46,880 bases of DNA from Candidatus Zipacnadia bacterium (GTDB lineage: Bacteria > Armatimonadota > Zipacnadia > Zipacnadales > UBA5352): the NCBI GenBank assembly GCA_029820945.1, contig JALGUJ010000087.1, positions 1 through 46,880 of the forward strand, written 5' to 3'. Shown in pieces: positions 23,836 through 32,681 of this stretch (position 1 is its first letter; every line of letters starts with the position of its first letter). The translations under genes and the position numbers were made by a program. The notes under the pieces are model-generated. The model was not told where the DNA came from and made no database searches. It saw only the letters and a program-made list of their open reading frames with translations.

Positions 23836-24219
23836 AGCGGCGACCGACGGCGAACGGCGACGACGCGGGGGCAAAGGGCGAATGACTGCACGGGCGTGGA
23901 CGCCCGTGCCACGGACCGGCGCAATCCGTCCGGGAGCGGCCGGAGGCCCACCGGGGCCGTCTCCGGAAGCGCAAAGGAGGCCGTACGGCGGGGCCGCTCC
24001 GAACGTCCGCCGCGGAGCGGCGGCGTGAGGAGTGAGGCGCACGAGCGTCAGCGAGAGGGCCGCAGGTTCCATGTTGGTCCGGTCGTTCGTGCAGCCGGGT
24101 CCGCAATCGCCGACGAGTCCCGAGCGACGACAGACGACCAAGGACACAGGGTCGGGCGGGCAAGGAAGCCCGCCGCTCCTGACGGCACGCGGCGGTGAAC
24201 GCCTGGAGGGCTGAGACAG
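23836..24219. other. Intergenic region with repeat palindromes and a hairpin
   Basis: It holds REP-like copy C (23889-23908) and a hairpin GGCGGGC (24155-24161) with GCCCGCC (24168-24174) around loop AAGGAA, 45 bases before the pectate lyase start. An inverted match GGCCGCTCC / GGAGCGGC lies near 23991-24018. Translations across the region are arginine- and proline-rich, so no gene is called. Confidence 0.5.
23889..23908. repeat. REP-like palindrome, copy C (inverted orientation)
   Basis: CACGGGCGT and ACGCCCGTG form a perfect 9-bp stem around GG. Read on the other strand, the flank GTCCGTGG and the core match copies A and B, so this copy is inverted relative to them. It follows the LamG gene. 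Confidence 0.65.
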
Positions 24220-25626
24220 ATGCATAGGACTGCCTTTGTGGTGATGCTGATAGCGTTCGCGGCGCCATGCTTCGCGCTCGACGAGGCGCTGGTACAGGAG
24301 GCCGTCGAGGCGCTGCGGCAGGCGACGCAGTACCTGACCGAGGAGGCGGCGATCCACGGCGGATATGCCGGCTCCTACCTCGCGGACCTCAGCGACCAGT
24401 GGGGCGAGGGGCACATCTCCGCCACCATGAACTGGATGCAGCCACCCGGGAGCCCGAGCACCGGCTTCGCCTTCCTGGGGGCGTACGAGGCGACCGGCGA
24501 CGAGTTCTTCCTCGATGCGGCGAAGCAGAACGCCGAGTCCGTGGTGTGGGGGCAGCTCGCCTGCGGCGGCTGGGACTACAACATCGACTTCTCGCGCGAG
24601 GGCGAGGAGCGGTACTTCTACCGCCACAACGCCGGGAGCGAGGACGAGACGTTGGCCTCGGGCCACGACACGGGCACGATGGATGACAACGTCACGCAGC
24701 ACTGCACGCGGCTGCTCATCGCGGTGGACAGAGCACTCGCGGCGGCCGGACGGCCGGACGAGGCCATCCACGACGCGGCGATGGCGGCGCTCGACTACCT
24801 GCTGGAGGCGCAGTACGAGGGCGGCGGCTGGCCGCAGCGCTACCCCCTCTCAGGGCGGCGGTACAGCGACTTCATGACCTTCAACGACAACACGATCCGC
24901 GACTGCTGCGACGTGATGATGATCGCCTGGCGCGAGTACGGCGATCAGCGCTACTACGACGCCGCGGTGCGCTGCGCGGACTTCATCGTCGAGGCTCAAC
25001 TGCCCGAGCCCCAGGCGATCTGGGCACAGCAGTACGACGCCGACCTCAAGCCGGGCTGGGCGCGCCGCTTCGAGCCGCCGTCGGCATGCTCGTCGGAGAG
25101 CATGGGCGTGATGCGGCTGCTGATCGAGCTGGCGCTGTTCACGGGCGACGAGAAGTACCTCGACCCCCTGCCCGCCGCGCTGAGGTGGTACGAACGCTCA
25201 CAGCTCGAGGATGGACGCTGGGCGCGCTTCTACGAGCTCAAGACCAACCGGCCGCTTTACTTCTACGCGGGCACCTACCGGCTCACCTACGATGACAGCG
25301 ACACGCCCACGCACTACGGCTTCAAGGGAGCGCAGCACCCAGAGCGGGTGGCCGAGCAATACGAGGCGATTAAGGCGCAAGGCCTGGAGGCCTACCGGCG
25401 GGAACGGGAGCGCGAGCTGACGCGCGAAGAGCAGATCGAGCGCGCCCAGGGGATGGAGGACGACGTGCGCGATGTGCTGGCGGAGCGCAGCGAGAACGGC
25501 GTGTGGCTTCGCAAGGGCGGCTATGGCGGCGGCGATGTCATGCACCTGGACATGCGCACGGTGCAGCGGCAGATGCGGGTGCTCTCCGACTACGTCGGCC
25601 AGGCGAAGGGCTATCCGGGGCGGTAA
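24220..25626 (+). CDS. Secreted pectate lyase, PL10 family
   Basis: A 468-residue protein with signal peptide MHRTAFVVMLIAFAAPCFA; GGAGGG lies about 10 bases before the ATG. It has the alpha/alpha-toroid pattern of PL10: LLEAQYEGGGWPQRYPL, FMTFNDNTIRDCCDVMM, IWAQQYDADLKPGWARRFEPPSACSSES and SQLEDGRWARFYELKTNRPLY. In characterised PL10 enzymes an Arg in the segment matching WARFYE abstracts the proton at C5, with calcium-assisted beta-elimination of polygalacturonate. The signatures are complete, so activity on pectin is likely. The last about 80 residues (EREREL...EQIERAQGMEDD) are a charged helical extension. The MDR dehydrogenase gene follows after 89 bases. Confidence 0.9.
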   Translation: MHRTAFVVMLIAFAAPCFALDEALVQEAVEALRQATQYLTEEAAIHGGYAGSYLADLSDQWGEGHISATMNWMQPPGSPSTGFAFLGAYEATGDEFFLDAAKQNAESVVWGQLACGGWDYNIDFSREGEERYFYRHNAGSEDETLASGHDTGTMDDNVTQHCTRLLIAVDRALAAAGRPDEAIHDAAMAALDYLLEAQYEGGGWPQRYPLSGRRYSDFMTFNDNTIRDCCDVMMIAWREYGDQRYYDAAVRCADFIVEAQLPEPQAIWAQQYDADLKPGWARRFEPPSACSSESMGVMRLLIELALFTGDEKYLDPLPAALRWYERSQLEDGRWARFYELKTNRPLYFYAGTYRLTYDDSDTPTHYGFKGAQHPERVAEQYEAIKAQGLEAYRRERERELTREEQIERAQGMEDDVRDVLAERSENGVWLRKGGYGGGDVMHLDMRTVQRQMRVLSDYVGQAKGYPGR

Positions 25627-25715
25627 CGGCGAGGGCAGTGACGACCGGCGACCGGGCACGAGCGTCGTCGCATGCCGTCAGAGGACACGGCAACGACGGG
25701 CAGGGAGAGCAGTCG

Positions 25716-26795
25716 ATGGTAGAGATAGCGGACAGACACCGCATCCTGATGCTCGACGGCTATGGGAAGGGCCTCGTGGTCGAGCGGGAGACGCCGGAGG
25801 TACGCGAAGGCTACGTGCTGGTGCGCACGCGGGCGTCGATGTTCAGTCAGGGCACGCAACTGCGCTCGGCGTTCCGCCTGCGCGAAAAGCCGCAGCCCGA
25901 GACGGAGCCGCGGCCGCTGGGGTATCAGTGCGCCGGCGACATCGTGGCGGTCGGTGAGGGCGTCGAGCATCGCCAGGTCGGCCAGCGGGTAGCCTGCATG
26001 TCCGGCGGGGAGCGTTACCCGGGCGTGGGCGCATACCACGCCGACTATGTGGTGGTCGCGGTCAACCTGACAGAGCCGATCCCCGATGGCGTGAGCTATG
26101 CCGAGGCCGCCTCGGCGCACCTGGGCGCGACGGCCATGCACGCGATCAGGCGCGCGGAGCTGCAGCTCTGCGAGGACGTCCTGGTGGTCGGGCTCGGCGT
26201 GATGGGGCAGTTCGCGACACGCTTCGCGCGCATGTCCGGAACGCGCGTGGTGGGGTGGGATCTGCTGGCCAGGCGCCGGGAGGCCGCGGAGCTGGGCGGC
26301 GCGGGGCTGACGGTGGACCCGTCGGCGGAAGATCCCGTGGCGCCGACGCGCGAGTTCACGCTCGGCCGAGGCCTCGACTGCGCGATCATCGCCTTTGGGG
26401 GAGAGAGCGACGAGGCATTCCGGCAGGTCGTGGACTGCATGAAGGTCTCGCCGGATACGCACCAAATGGGCCGGATCGTCATCGTCGGCGGCTTTACCTT
26501 CTCGCACCAGTGGGCGGCGGCACTGGGAAACCTCGACGTGCGCAGCGCCGCGCGCACGGGTCCGGGCTTCCTCGACCCGGAGTACGAGACGGGCGCCTCC
26601 TACCCGCCGGTGTTCGTCCAGTGGAGCACGCAGCGGAACCTGCATGAGTGCCTGCGGCTGATGGACGAGGGGCGCCTGGACGTGAGCGAGTTCACCAGCC
26701 ATGTCTTCGCCATGTCCGACGCGCCCGAGGCCATCGACACCATCGTGGAGCATACGGAGGAGACCGTCGGGGTCGTCCTGGATCACGACCGCTGA
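25716..26795 (+). CDS. Zinc-type alcohol dehydrogenase-like (MDR superfamily) oxidoreductase
   Basis: A 359-residue protein; GGGAGAG lies 8 bases before ATG 25716. Residues about 20-140 are the GroES-like fold (VREGYVLVRTRASMFSQGTQ, GYQCAGDIVAVGEGVEH). The middle is a Rossmann domain with VLVVGLGVMGQFATRFARM (about 155-175), and the end (about 280-359) completes the catalytic fold. The classical catalytic Cys and zinc-binding cysteine lobe are not obvious, so this is an MDR member with weak or no zinc site, like several sugar- or bacteriochlorophyll-type MDR proteins. It is probably NAD(P)-dependent. It could oxidise a sugar or polyol released by the neighbouring lyase, but the link is by position only. 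Confidence 0.85.
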   Translation: MVEIADRHRILMLDGYGKGLVVERETPEVREGYVLVRTRASMFSQGTQLRSAFRLREKPQPETEPRPLGYQCAGDIVAVGEGVEHRQVGQRVACMSGGERYPGVGAYHADYVVVAVNLTEPIPDGVSYAEAASAHLGATAMHAIRRAELQLCEDVLVVGLGVMGQFATRFARMSGTRVVGWDLLARRREAAELGGAGLTVDPSAEDPVAPTREFTLGRGLDCAIIAFGGESDEAFRQVVDCMKVSPDTHQMGRIVIVGGFTFSHQWAAALGNLDVRSAARTGPGFLDPEYETGASYPPVFVQWSTQRNLHECLRLMDEGRLDVSEFTSHVFAMSDAPEAIDTIVEHTEETVGVVLDHDR

Positions 26796-26813
26796 GACAA
26801 TAGCGGGGCGTCG

Positions 26814-27218
26814 CTAGGGTCCGAGCGGCTCGTGGGGCTTGCGGCTGCCGGTGCGGACGTCGTGGATCTTCCGCAGCTCGCTGCGGGCGCGTTCGTAGCT
26901 GGAGTCGATGGTCAGGGCCTTGTGCTGGATGCGCTCGGCCTCGTACAGCTCGCCCTGCTTCCGCAGGATCATCCCGAGGTTGCACCAGTTGCGCGCGCTG
27001 TCGGGCTTGAGGTCGCAGGCGCGCTGGGCGGCCTCGCGCGCGGGCACGAAGTCGTCGAGCTCGTAGTACGCCGCGGCGAGGACCGACCAGGCATCAGCGT
27101 CCTCCGGGTAGTCGTCGAGCCAGGGCTCGAGCGTCTCGATGGCGATCCGGCGCTGGCCGCGGCGGATGTACTCCTTAGCGAGCGGCACGGGACTGTCGGC
27201 TGGCTCCGAGACGGGCAC
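26814..27218 (-). CDS. Tetratricopeptide repeat protein
   Basis: A 134-residue protein with two or three TPR units. Examples are AIETLEPWLDDYPEDADAWS, LAAAYYELDDFVPAREAAQR and NWCNLGMILRKQGELYEAER, with the usual Ala/Gly/Tyr/Pro positions. TPRs mediate protein-protein contacts. GTG at 27218 follows GGGGGAGGG by about 8 bases. There is no signal peptide, so it should be cytoplasmic. It is convergent with the MDR gene (18 bases) and lies after the aspartokinase-like gene on the same strand, about 117 bases away. Confidence 0.82.
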   Translation of the reverse strand: MPVSEPADSPVPLAKEYIRRGQRRIAIETLEPWLDDYPEDADAWSVLAAAYYELDDFVPAREAAQRACDLKPDSARNWCNLGMILRKQGELYEAERIQHKALTIDSSYERARSELRKIHDVRTGSRKPHEPLGP

Positions 27219-27335
27219 TGCACAGACCCTCCCCCGTCACTGCGATGTGGGTGCTCCCCCACATGCATGCTACCCGCACGCAGGGCGGCGCACTCAAGCG
27301 CATGAGTTAAGCCTCTATGAACCGCGGCCGTTCGG

Positions 27336-28196
27336 CTACCGGCAGATGATGAGCGTGCCTTCCTTGTCGGGCTCAAAGGCGGAGCGGACCCAGATGTTCA
27401 CCCGCTGCTGCTGAGCGTACGCCAACGCCCCGCGCTGGATGACCTGCGGGCAGTCCTCCATGGCGAGCAGCTCCTCGGCGGTGATCTTGCTCAGCTTGCA
27501 GGCGTCCTCGTGCCTGTTGGGGTCGCAGTCATAGACGCCGTCCACGTCCGAGAACATCGTGCAGGACTCCTGGCCAAGAGCTGCGGCGAGGGCCACCGCG
27601 GTGAGATTGGAGCCGCCGCGACCGAGGATCGAGACCTCGTCGCGGGCGGTCGCCTCGTCGTGGTAGTAGCCCTGGAAGCCGGCCACGACCGGGACGATGC
27701 CCGCCTCGAGCAGCTCCTTGACGTGCTCGCTCTCCACGTGGTCGATCCCCGCGTCCACCGGGCCACCCTTGGTGACGATGCCGGCCTCACGCCCGGTCAT
27801 CGAGCGCGCCGGGCACCCCTTCTCCTCGAGGGTCATCGCCAGGGCGCTGTTGGCGCGCAGCTCGCCCGACATCAGGAGGCGGGCGTACTCGCGCGGGGAT
27901 GGCTCCGAGGAAATGGCCGCCGCGAGATGGTCGAGCTTGTCGGTGGCCCAGTCAAAGGCCGAGACGACAACGACGGGGACCAGGCCCTGGTCCTTCAGCG
28001 GCAGGATGAAGTCGCGCACCAACTGCGACAGCCAGCGACCCCGGGCAGCGTTGCGCCGCTGGGCCAGCGTGCGGTAGATCTCGTTGACTTCCTTCATGCG
28101 GTGCAGGTCCTCCAGCAGCCGGTCCTCGTTGGGGCCGAAGCGGGTCCTTCCCTGCATGGAGGTGCCACCGAACTTCATCACCGGGATCTCGGGCAT
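27336..28196 (-). CDS. Single-domain aspartokinase-like protein (no ACT domains)
   Basis: A 286-residue amino-acid kinase fold. It begins MPEIPVMKFGGTSMQ, matching aspartokinase KFGGTSV, and contains VVVVSAF, LLMSGELRANSALAM, GFQGYYHDEATARDEVSILGRGGSNLTAVALAAAL and FSDVDGVYDCDPNRHEDA. These cover the phosphate, aspartate and nucleotide sites of aspartate kinase, which makes aspartyl phosphate for the lysine, threonine and methionine pathways. Normal enzymes carry two C-terminal ACT domains that bind the feedback inhibitor; here the protein ends right after the catalytic domain (GALAYAQQQRVNIWVRSAF). Either regulation is lost or the enzyme is specialised, as in some secondary-metabolite pathways. 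No lysine-pathway gene is adjacent. GGAGTG lies about 7 bases before the ATG. Confidence 0.85.
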   Translation of the reverse strand: MPEIPVMKFGGTSMQGRTRFGPNEDRLLEDLHRMKEVNEIYRTLAQRRNAARGRWLSQLVRDFILPLKDQGLVPVVVVSAFDWATDKLDHLAAAISSEPSPREYARLLMSGELRANSALAMTLEEKGCPARSMTGREAGIVTKGGPVDAGIDHVESEHVKELLEAGIVPVVAGFQGYYHDEATARDEVSILGRGGSNLTAVALAAALGQESCTMFSDVDGVYDCDPNRHEDACKLSKITAEELLAMEDCPQVIQRGALAYAQQQRVNIWVRSAFEPDKEGTLIICR

Positions 28197-28357
28197 AGCG
28201 CTTCACTCCAATCTGCCGTGCGAGCGCCCGGGCTGCCTTCGCTGCCAATCGTGGGGTACCGGCCGGTGACCGGGCGCGGTCCACCGCACACACCATGGCG
28301 AGCCCAAATGCTACACGAATCCCGCCGCCGCTGCAAGCACCGCGACGGCATGAGAGA

Positions 28358-28378
28358 GCATCCAGATTCCTGTGGATG
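28358..28378 (+). repeat. Inverted-repeat arm, left
   Basis: CATCCA-GATTCCTG-TGGATG; matches the reverse complement of the segment at 28509-28529 with one mismatch. Confidence 0.6.
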
Positions 28379-28508
28379 ACACACGGACGTCGCCATCCGC
28401 ACGTCGTTCCTCTGCAGGCGTTCGCGCCGCAACGGGGTTGGCCTCCCCCCCGTCCCTCCCGCCCAGGAGCGGGATGCGCAGGCACGGGACGTCGCCGCTC
28501 GGTGCGCG

Positions 28509-28529
28509 CATCCACACGAATCTGGATGC
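28509..28529 (-). repeat. Inverted-repeat arm, right
   Basis: CATCCA-CACGAATC-TGGATG; inverted partner of the arm at 28358-28378. Confidence 0.6.
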
Positions 28530-28566
28530 AGCCAAGGCATGAAGAGGCGACCGGCCGGCGCGCCGG

Positions 28567-31320
28567 TCAGCCCTCCTCGAGCAGCACCACGACTGGCCCG
28601 ATGAGGCCGGAGCGCACGCCCTCGCGCATCCAGGGCAGCACGCGCTCGTAGTAGCGGTTCATCCAGCCGCGCTCGCGGGCCATCTCAACGACGTCCTCAC
28701 GGGCCGCCTGGTTCGCCAGCGTGTTCGTGACCTCGACCACCAGCTCGTTGATGCCCCGCACGGCGAGCCCGGTGACCTCGACGCGATGGGGCGGCCAGGC
28801 GCTCTCCCCCAGCTCCTCGCCATTGAGCCACGCTCTGGCCACGCACCCGACCTCCCCGAGGTCCAGGAAGAGCCTGCGCCGCACCTCGGACGGAGGGACA
28901 TAGAGGTCGATGCCGTAGCGCACCGTGCCCGAGAAGTCCTTCAGGCCAAGCTCCTCCAGCGGGCGCAGCGCGAAGTCCGCCGGGATCTGGTCGGGGACGT
29001 AGGAGACGTCGCGCAGCTCCAGGTCGCCCTCCGCGGTGATGACGGCCTCGCGCACCACCTCGATCGACCGGGCGCGCACCTCCGTGTTGATGCGCAGCAG
29101 CGAGGGCTCCTCCGCGACTCCGGGCGCCGCGCCATGCGGGGGCCTGGTGGTGATGAGCGCCGAGGCCCCGGGAGGCAGCCGCAGCGAGAAGTAGGTCGGG
29201 TCACTGATCTCCTCGTGCACCGCGACCACCAGGGGCTCGCCGATGAGCGTGTCCCACAGCTCGGCGATGCGGCGCCTGTCGCTGACCAGCATCAGGCGCG
29301 CGTCGATCTCGCGCTCGCCCTCATTGTGCAGGATGTGCACCAGCATGTCGCCCGCGATGCGCGAGCTCATGACGAGGTCGGGCTCCGGCCTGTCGAGCTG
29401 CAGCTCAAGGCGGCCGATAACCATCAGCAGCAGCTCGGCGAGCCGGCCGATCTCCTCCCGCGGCACGATCAGGCAGGCGCCCTCGGCGGCCTCACGGTCC
29501 GTGAACTGTGCCCGGCGACCCGGGCCAAGGGCGGCGACCGTGAAGCCGTCGAAGATGGACATCATCGACTGTCCCAACCCGCGAGGGTCATCCCCACCCA
29601 TCTCATCGGCAACGCGGGCTGCGTCCATCTCGACCGCATCGGCCAGGAGCCGCGCAAGCGCCGCGTCGAAGGCCTCCCCCGCGCCGTAGTCGGCGCGCAT
29701 CTGCGGCGGGGCTCCGCACACGGCGACCCGCCCCCCGGCCTCCCGCAGATCCGCCAGCGTCTCCAGGGCGCCGACCGGCAGCACGGGCGTCTCCGGCACG
29801 ATCACGGCCCCGTAGAGCTGGCCGGGCGTCGCCACGAACCCATCGGCGACCTTGGCTGCGGCGAGGGTGCGCGCGTCGATGAAGTCGAATGCGACCTGGC
29901 GGCTCTCCAGCCCGACACAGACCGCCTGCAGGCTCTCCCACGCCGCCTCCATCGCCTCGCCGCCCAGCCAGGCGGCCTCGATGGGGTAGTAGACCGCCAC
30001 GTCCGCGACCGGATCGCTCTGCCGCACGGCGGCACTGAGGGCGGCGCAGTGGTCGGCGAAGGAGGGGAAGCTGTCCCAGAGAGGGTTGCCCTCGCCCAGG
30101 TGGCTCATGGTGGCGATCCAGTGGCCGCCGGAGGTGTCGGAGTAGAGCGCCATCGGCGCCATGTAGCTGACCCCGCGCGCGAACTGGTAGTCGGTCACCC
30201 AGCGCATCTGGTCGGGCGTGAGCGAGTAGCCGTAGACCGCGAAGCTCTCGGATATGACGGTGTTCCGCCAGGGCGGGGCGAGGGCGTCGCCGCCCCGTTG
30301 CGCCGGTGCGGAGGCCGCCAGCCTCGGGAAACCGAAGGCGGCCTCGCCGGGGAAGATCTGGCGCCAGATGGCGTCGATGCCGGGCGCGTGCAGGGCGCCG
30401 GCGGTCCTGAAGAAGTGGCCGAAGCCGCGGCGGTGGTCGGGCAGGTTGTCCTCCCCGCCGACGTGCCCGGTGTGGATCAGCCCGTGCTCCTCGCACCAGC
30501 GGTTGATGGGCTGGAAGTACGCCTCCTCGAACAGGTCGGTCCAGAGGTTGCAGAACTCGCAGCGCACGGCCGCGATGTCGCTCTCGGCGAAGTGCTCGAG
30601 CGGCTCGACGCCGAGCGCGTCATCGCCGAAGAGGACGGGCAGCCATGGGGTGAGGTCGAAGCCGCGGCGGCCCTCGAACTCCTCGAGCATGCCCGGCGTC
30701 CAGGGGATGGCGTCGCCCCCCACCTCGCCGGAGACCGCGACCTCATCGGTGAAGATGCCGGGGATCGTCCCGCCGAAGAACTCGCCCACCGCGTCGGCGT
30801 AGCGCTCGTGGGTCAGCTCGATGAACCGCGCCGTCGCGTCGGGGTTGAGGGTATCGACGGGATAGCCGCCATCGTCCATCGTGAAGCTGAGCGTCCTGTC
30901 CCCCAGCCTGACCTCCGCGACCGGCTCGCCCCGCCCGCCTACACGCAGCACCCGGCTTCGCAGCTCCGCGTCGCCGGCCACGACCTTGCCCTGTGCGTGG
31001 CCGCTCGGCCAGCCGCCCTCATCATAGAGCCAGGCGAAGAGGCCGAGGCGGTCGGCCTCCTCGACTGCGACGCGCACCAGCTCGAAGTACCCGTCGGAGA
31101 GATACGGCGGCTCGATACCGGAGATGAAGTCCGCGAGGCGGAAGCTCTCGCCCATCGGATGCAGGAAGAAGCCGCCGCACCCGCGCTCGTGCATCTGGCG
31201 GATCTGCTCGCGGATCAGGTCCGCCGTGAGGCGGCCATTGAGCAGCCAGAACATGGCGGGGCGGTAGGCCGCGGGGGGGTCTCGAAGCAACGTGAGCAGG
31301 TCCGTGCGCTCGTCGGGCAT
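28567..31320 (-). CDS. GH106-like glycoside hydrolase (alpha-L-rhamnosidase-like)
   Basis: A large protein of about 917 residues. The N-terminal part reads RPAMFWLLNGRLTADLIREQ and MHERGCGGFFLHPMGE, and then GLFAWLYDEGGWPSGHAQG, hallmarks of the GH106-type TIM barrel. A central region of beta-alpha units leads to a C-terminal GH2-like sugar-binding sandwich (RLFLDLGEVGCVARAWLNGEELGE). Characterised GH106 enzymes remove rhamnose from rhamnogalacturonan, which would fit the pectate lyase encoded nearby. No signal peptide is visible, so the enzyme may act on imported oligosaccharides. ATG at 31320 is chosen because GGGAG directly precedes it; GTG at 31329 would add three residues. Confidence 0.75.
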   Translation of the reverse strand: MPDERTDLLTLLRDPPAAYRPAMFWLLNGRLTADLIREQIRQMHERGCGGFFLHPMGESFRLADFISGIEPPYLSDGYFELVRVAVEEADRLGLFAWLYDEGGWPSGHAQGKVVAGDAELRSRVLRVGGRGEPVAEVRLGDRTLSFTMDDGGYPVDTLNPDATARFIELTHERYADAVGEFFGGTIPGIFTDEVAVSGEVGGDAIPWTPGMLEEFEGRRGFDLTPWLPVLFGDDALGVEPLEHFAESDIAAVRCEFCNLWTDLFEEAYFQPINRWCEEHGLIHTGHVGGEDNLPDHRRGFGHFFRTAGALHAPGIDAIWRQIFPGEAAFGFPRLAASAPAQRGGDALAPPWRNTVISESFAVYGYSLTPDQMRWVTDYQFARGVSYMAPMALYSDTSGGHWIATMSHLGEGNPLWDSFPSFADHCAALSAAVRQSDPVADVAVYYPIEAAWLGGEAMEAAWESLQAVCVGLESRQVAFDFIDARTLAAAKVADGFVATPGQLYGAVIVPETPVLPVGALETLADLREAGGRVAVCGAPPQMRADYGAGEAFDAALARLLADAVEMDAARVADEMGGDDPRGLGQSMMSIFDGFTVAALGPGRRAQFTDREAAEGACLIVPREEIGRLAELLLMVIGRLELQLDRPEPDLVMSSRIAGDMLVHILHNEGEREIDARLMLVSDRRRIAELWDTLIGEPLVVAVHEEISDPTYFSLRLPPGASALITTRPPHGAAPGVAEEPSLLRINTEVRARSIEVVREAVITAEGDLELRDVSYVPDQIPADFALRPLEELGLKDFSGTVRYGIDLYVPPSEVRRRLFLDLGEVGCVARAWLNGEELGESAWPPHRVEVTGLAVRGINELVVEVTNTLANQAAREDVVEMARERGWMNRYYERVLPWMREGVRSGLIGPVVVLLEEG

Positions 31321-31479
31321 ACGATTCACTCCCGCGCATCGGCGCGCGATGGGCTCACGGGGTCAGTGTGGGGTTCGCCCGCGCCGGCGCGTTCTCCTTC
31401 AGGGGCGGCTTGCCAGGGAGGAATGTCTGCCCCTGCCGTGAAGTTGCCGGAGCACTGAGCCCCCGATGGGGACGAGGCA

Positions 31480-32681
31480 GTGAACGAGAAACGCGTGCGC
31501 GTGGTTCACGTCATTCCGCACCTGGCGCTGGGTGGCGCGACGCTGGCGGCGGTCGCGCTGGCGGAGCGCCTCGACCCCGCGCGCTTCGCGGTGAAGCTGG
31601 CCGCCGGGCCTGACGGCGACCCCGACGGCTCCCTGATGGCGGAGCTCGGCCACCACGGCATCGAGCTGATCCCCATCGCCGACTTGTGCCGGAGCCCGCG
31701 CCCCCGCCGGGACCTGCGCGCGATGTGGCAGCTTGCCGAGCTCCTCGGCCGTGAGCGACCGCACATCGTGCACACGCACGGCGCCAAGTCCAAGCTGCTC
31801 GTCGCACTGGCCTCCGCGGTGGCGGGGCCCCCGGTCATGGTCGCGCACATCTGGTCATGGGAGTGGCAGCCGGCGCGCAACGCCGCCGAGCGCCTGCTCT
31901 ACGAGGTCGAGGCCCGCATCGTGGCCGAGCGCTACGACGCCCTGATCGCCTGCTCCGAGGCCATGCGCGGGCAGGGCACGGCCCGGCGGGTCGGGTCCCC
32001 CCCGCAGTACGAGGTGGTCCTGCCCTCGATCGACCTGGACCGCTTCCGGCCGGGCGGTCGAGAGCGTGCGCGCTCGGAGGTACGGGCGGAGCTGGGCCTG
32101 CCGCCCGGCGCCCCACTGGTGGGCTCGGTGATGCGCCTGGCGCCTCAGAAGGCGCCCGAGGTGCTGATCGAGGCGGCCTCGCGCGTGCGTTCGGCCATGC
32201 CGGAGGTCCACTGGCTCGTGATCGGCGACGGTCCGCTGATGGCCGACATCACCGAGATGGTCGCCCACATGGGCGTGGCGGACCGTGTTCTGCTGGCCGG
32301 CGCCCGCCGGGACGTGGACCGGCTGCTGCGCGCGTGCGACCTCTTCGTGCTGTCCTCGAGGTGGGAGCCGTTCGGCATGGCCTACGTCGAGGCCTCAGCG
32401 TTGGGCCTGCCCGTCGTCGGCACCCGAGTGGACGGTGCACCGGAGGCCGTGCGCGAGGGCGAGACCGGCCTGTTGGTGGCGGCCGACGATGCCGCCGCGC
32501 TGGCGGAGGCGGTCGGCACGCTGGTCTCCAACCCGGAGATGGCGCAGCGCATGGGGAGCGCATGGGGGCGGCGGGATTGCGCTGGGCGCGGGAGTTCGGG
32601 CACGAGCGCTTCGTGGCGCGCATCGAGGCGACCTACGAGCGGCTGCTGCGCGAGAAGGGACTTGCGCCCGATCAGAGGTAG
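31480..32681 (+). pseudogene. GT4 glycosyltransferase disrupted by an 11-bp tandem duplication
   Basis: From GTG 31480 the frame reads a GT-B/GT4 enzyme. It has the N-domain VRVVHVIPHLALGGATLAAV, PHIVHTHGAKSK, the donor-site strand LVGSVMRLAPQKAPEVLIEA, VIGDGPL and the E-x7-E region SSRWEPFGMAYVEASALG. At 32546-32567 AGCGCATGGGG is repeated twice in tandem. The extra 11 bases shift the frame, so the product would run on as arginine-rich nonsense to 32805. Removing one copy restores MAQRMGAAGLRWAREFGHERF and a stop at 32681, giving about 396 residues, normal for the family. The start codon follows GACGAGG. It is convergent with the phosphodiesterase gene, overlapping its end by 10 bases. Confidence 0.8.
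32546..32567 (+). repeat. 11-bp tandem duplication inside the GT4 gene
   Basis: AGCGCATGGGG twice without a gap. It explains the frameshift exactly: total frame length minus 11 is divisible by three and ends at the expected stop. Confidence 0.9.

Larger units (their letters stand above)
28197..28566. promoter_or_regulatory. Upstream region of the aspartokinase-like gene with a pair of inverted palindromes
   Basis: Two 21-base segments, 28358-28378 and 28509-28529, are inverted copies of each other (20 of 21 match). Each also contains CATCCA and TGGATG as its own imperfect dyad. The 130 bases between them include C-rich and GACGTC-containing stretches. No gene is seen. The pair could be paired operators or the ends of a small mobile or structural element. 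Confidence 0.45.

Noticed and set aside
22057..24771. 904-codon - strand frame over LamG and gntR regions
   Set aside because: Runs antisense to LamG and partly out of frame through gntR; the real proteins are certain there.
28786..31458. 890-codon open frame opposite the GH106-like gene
   Set aside because: No motifs or ribosome-binding site, and composition typical of antisense shadows.
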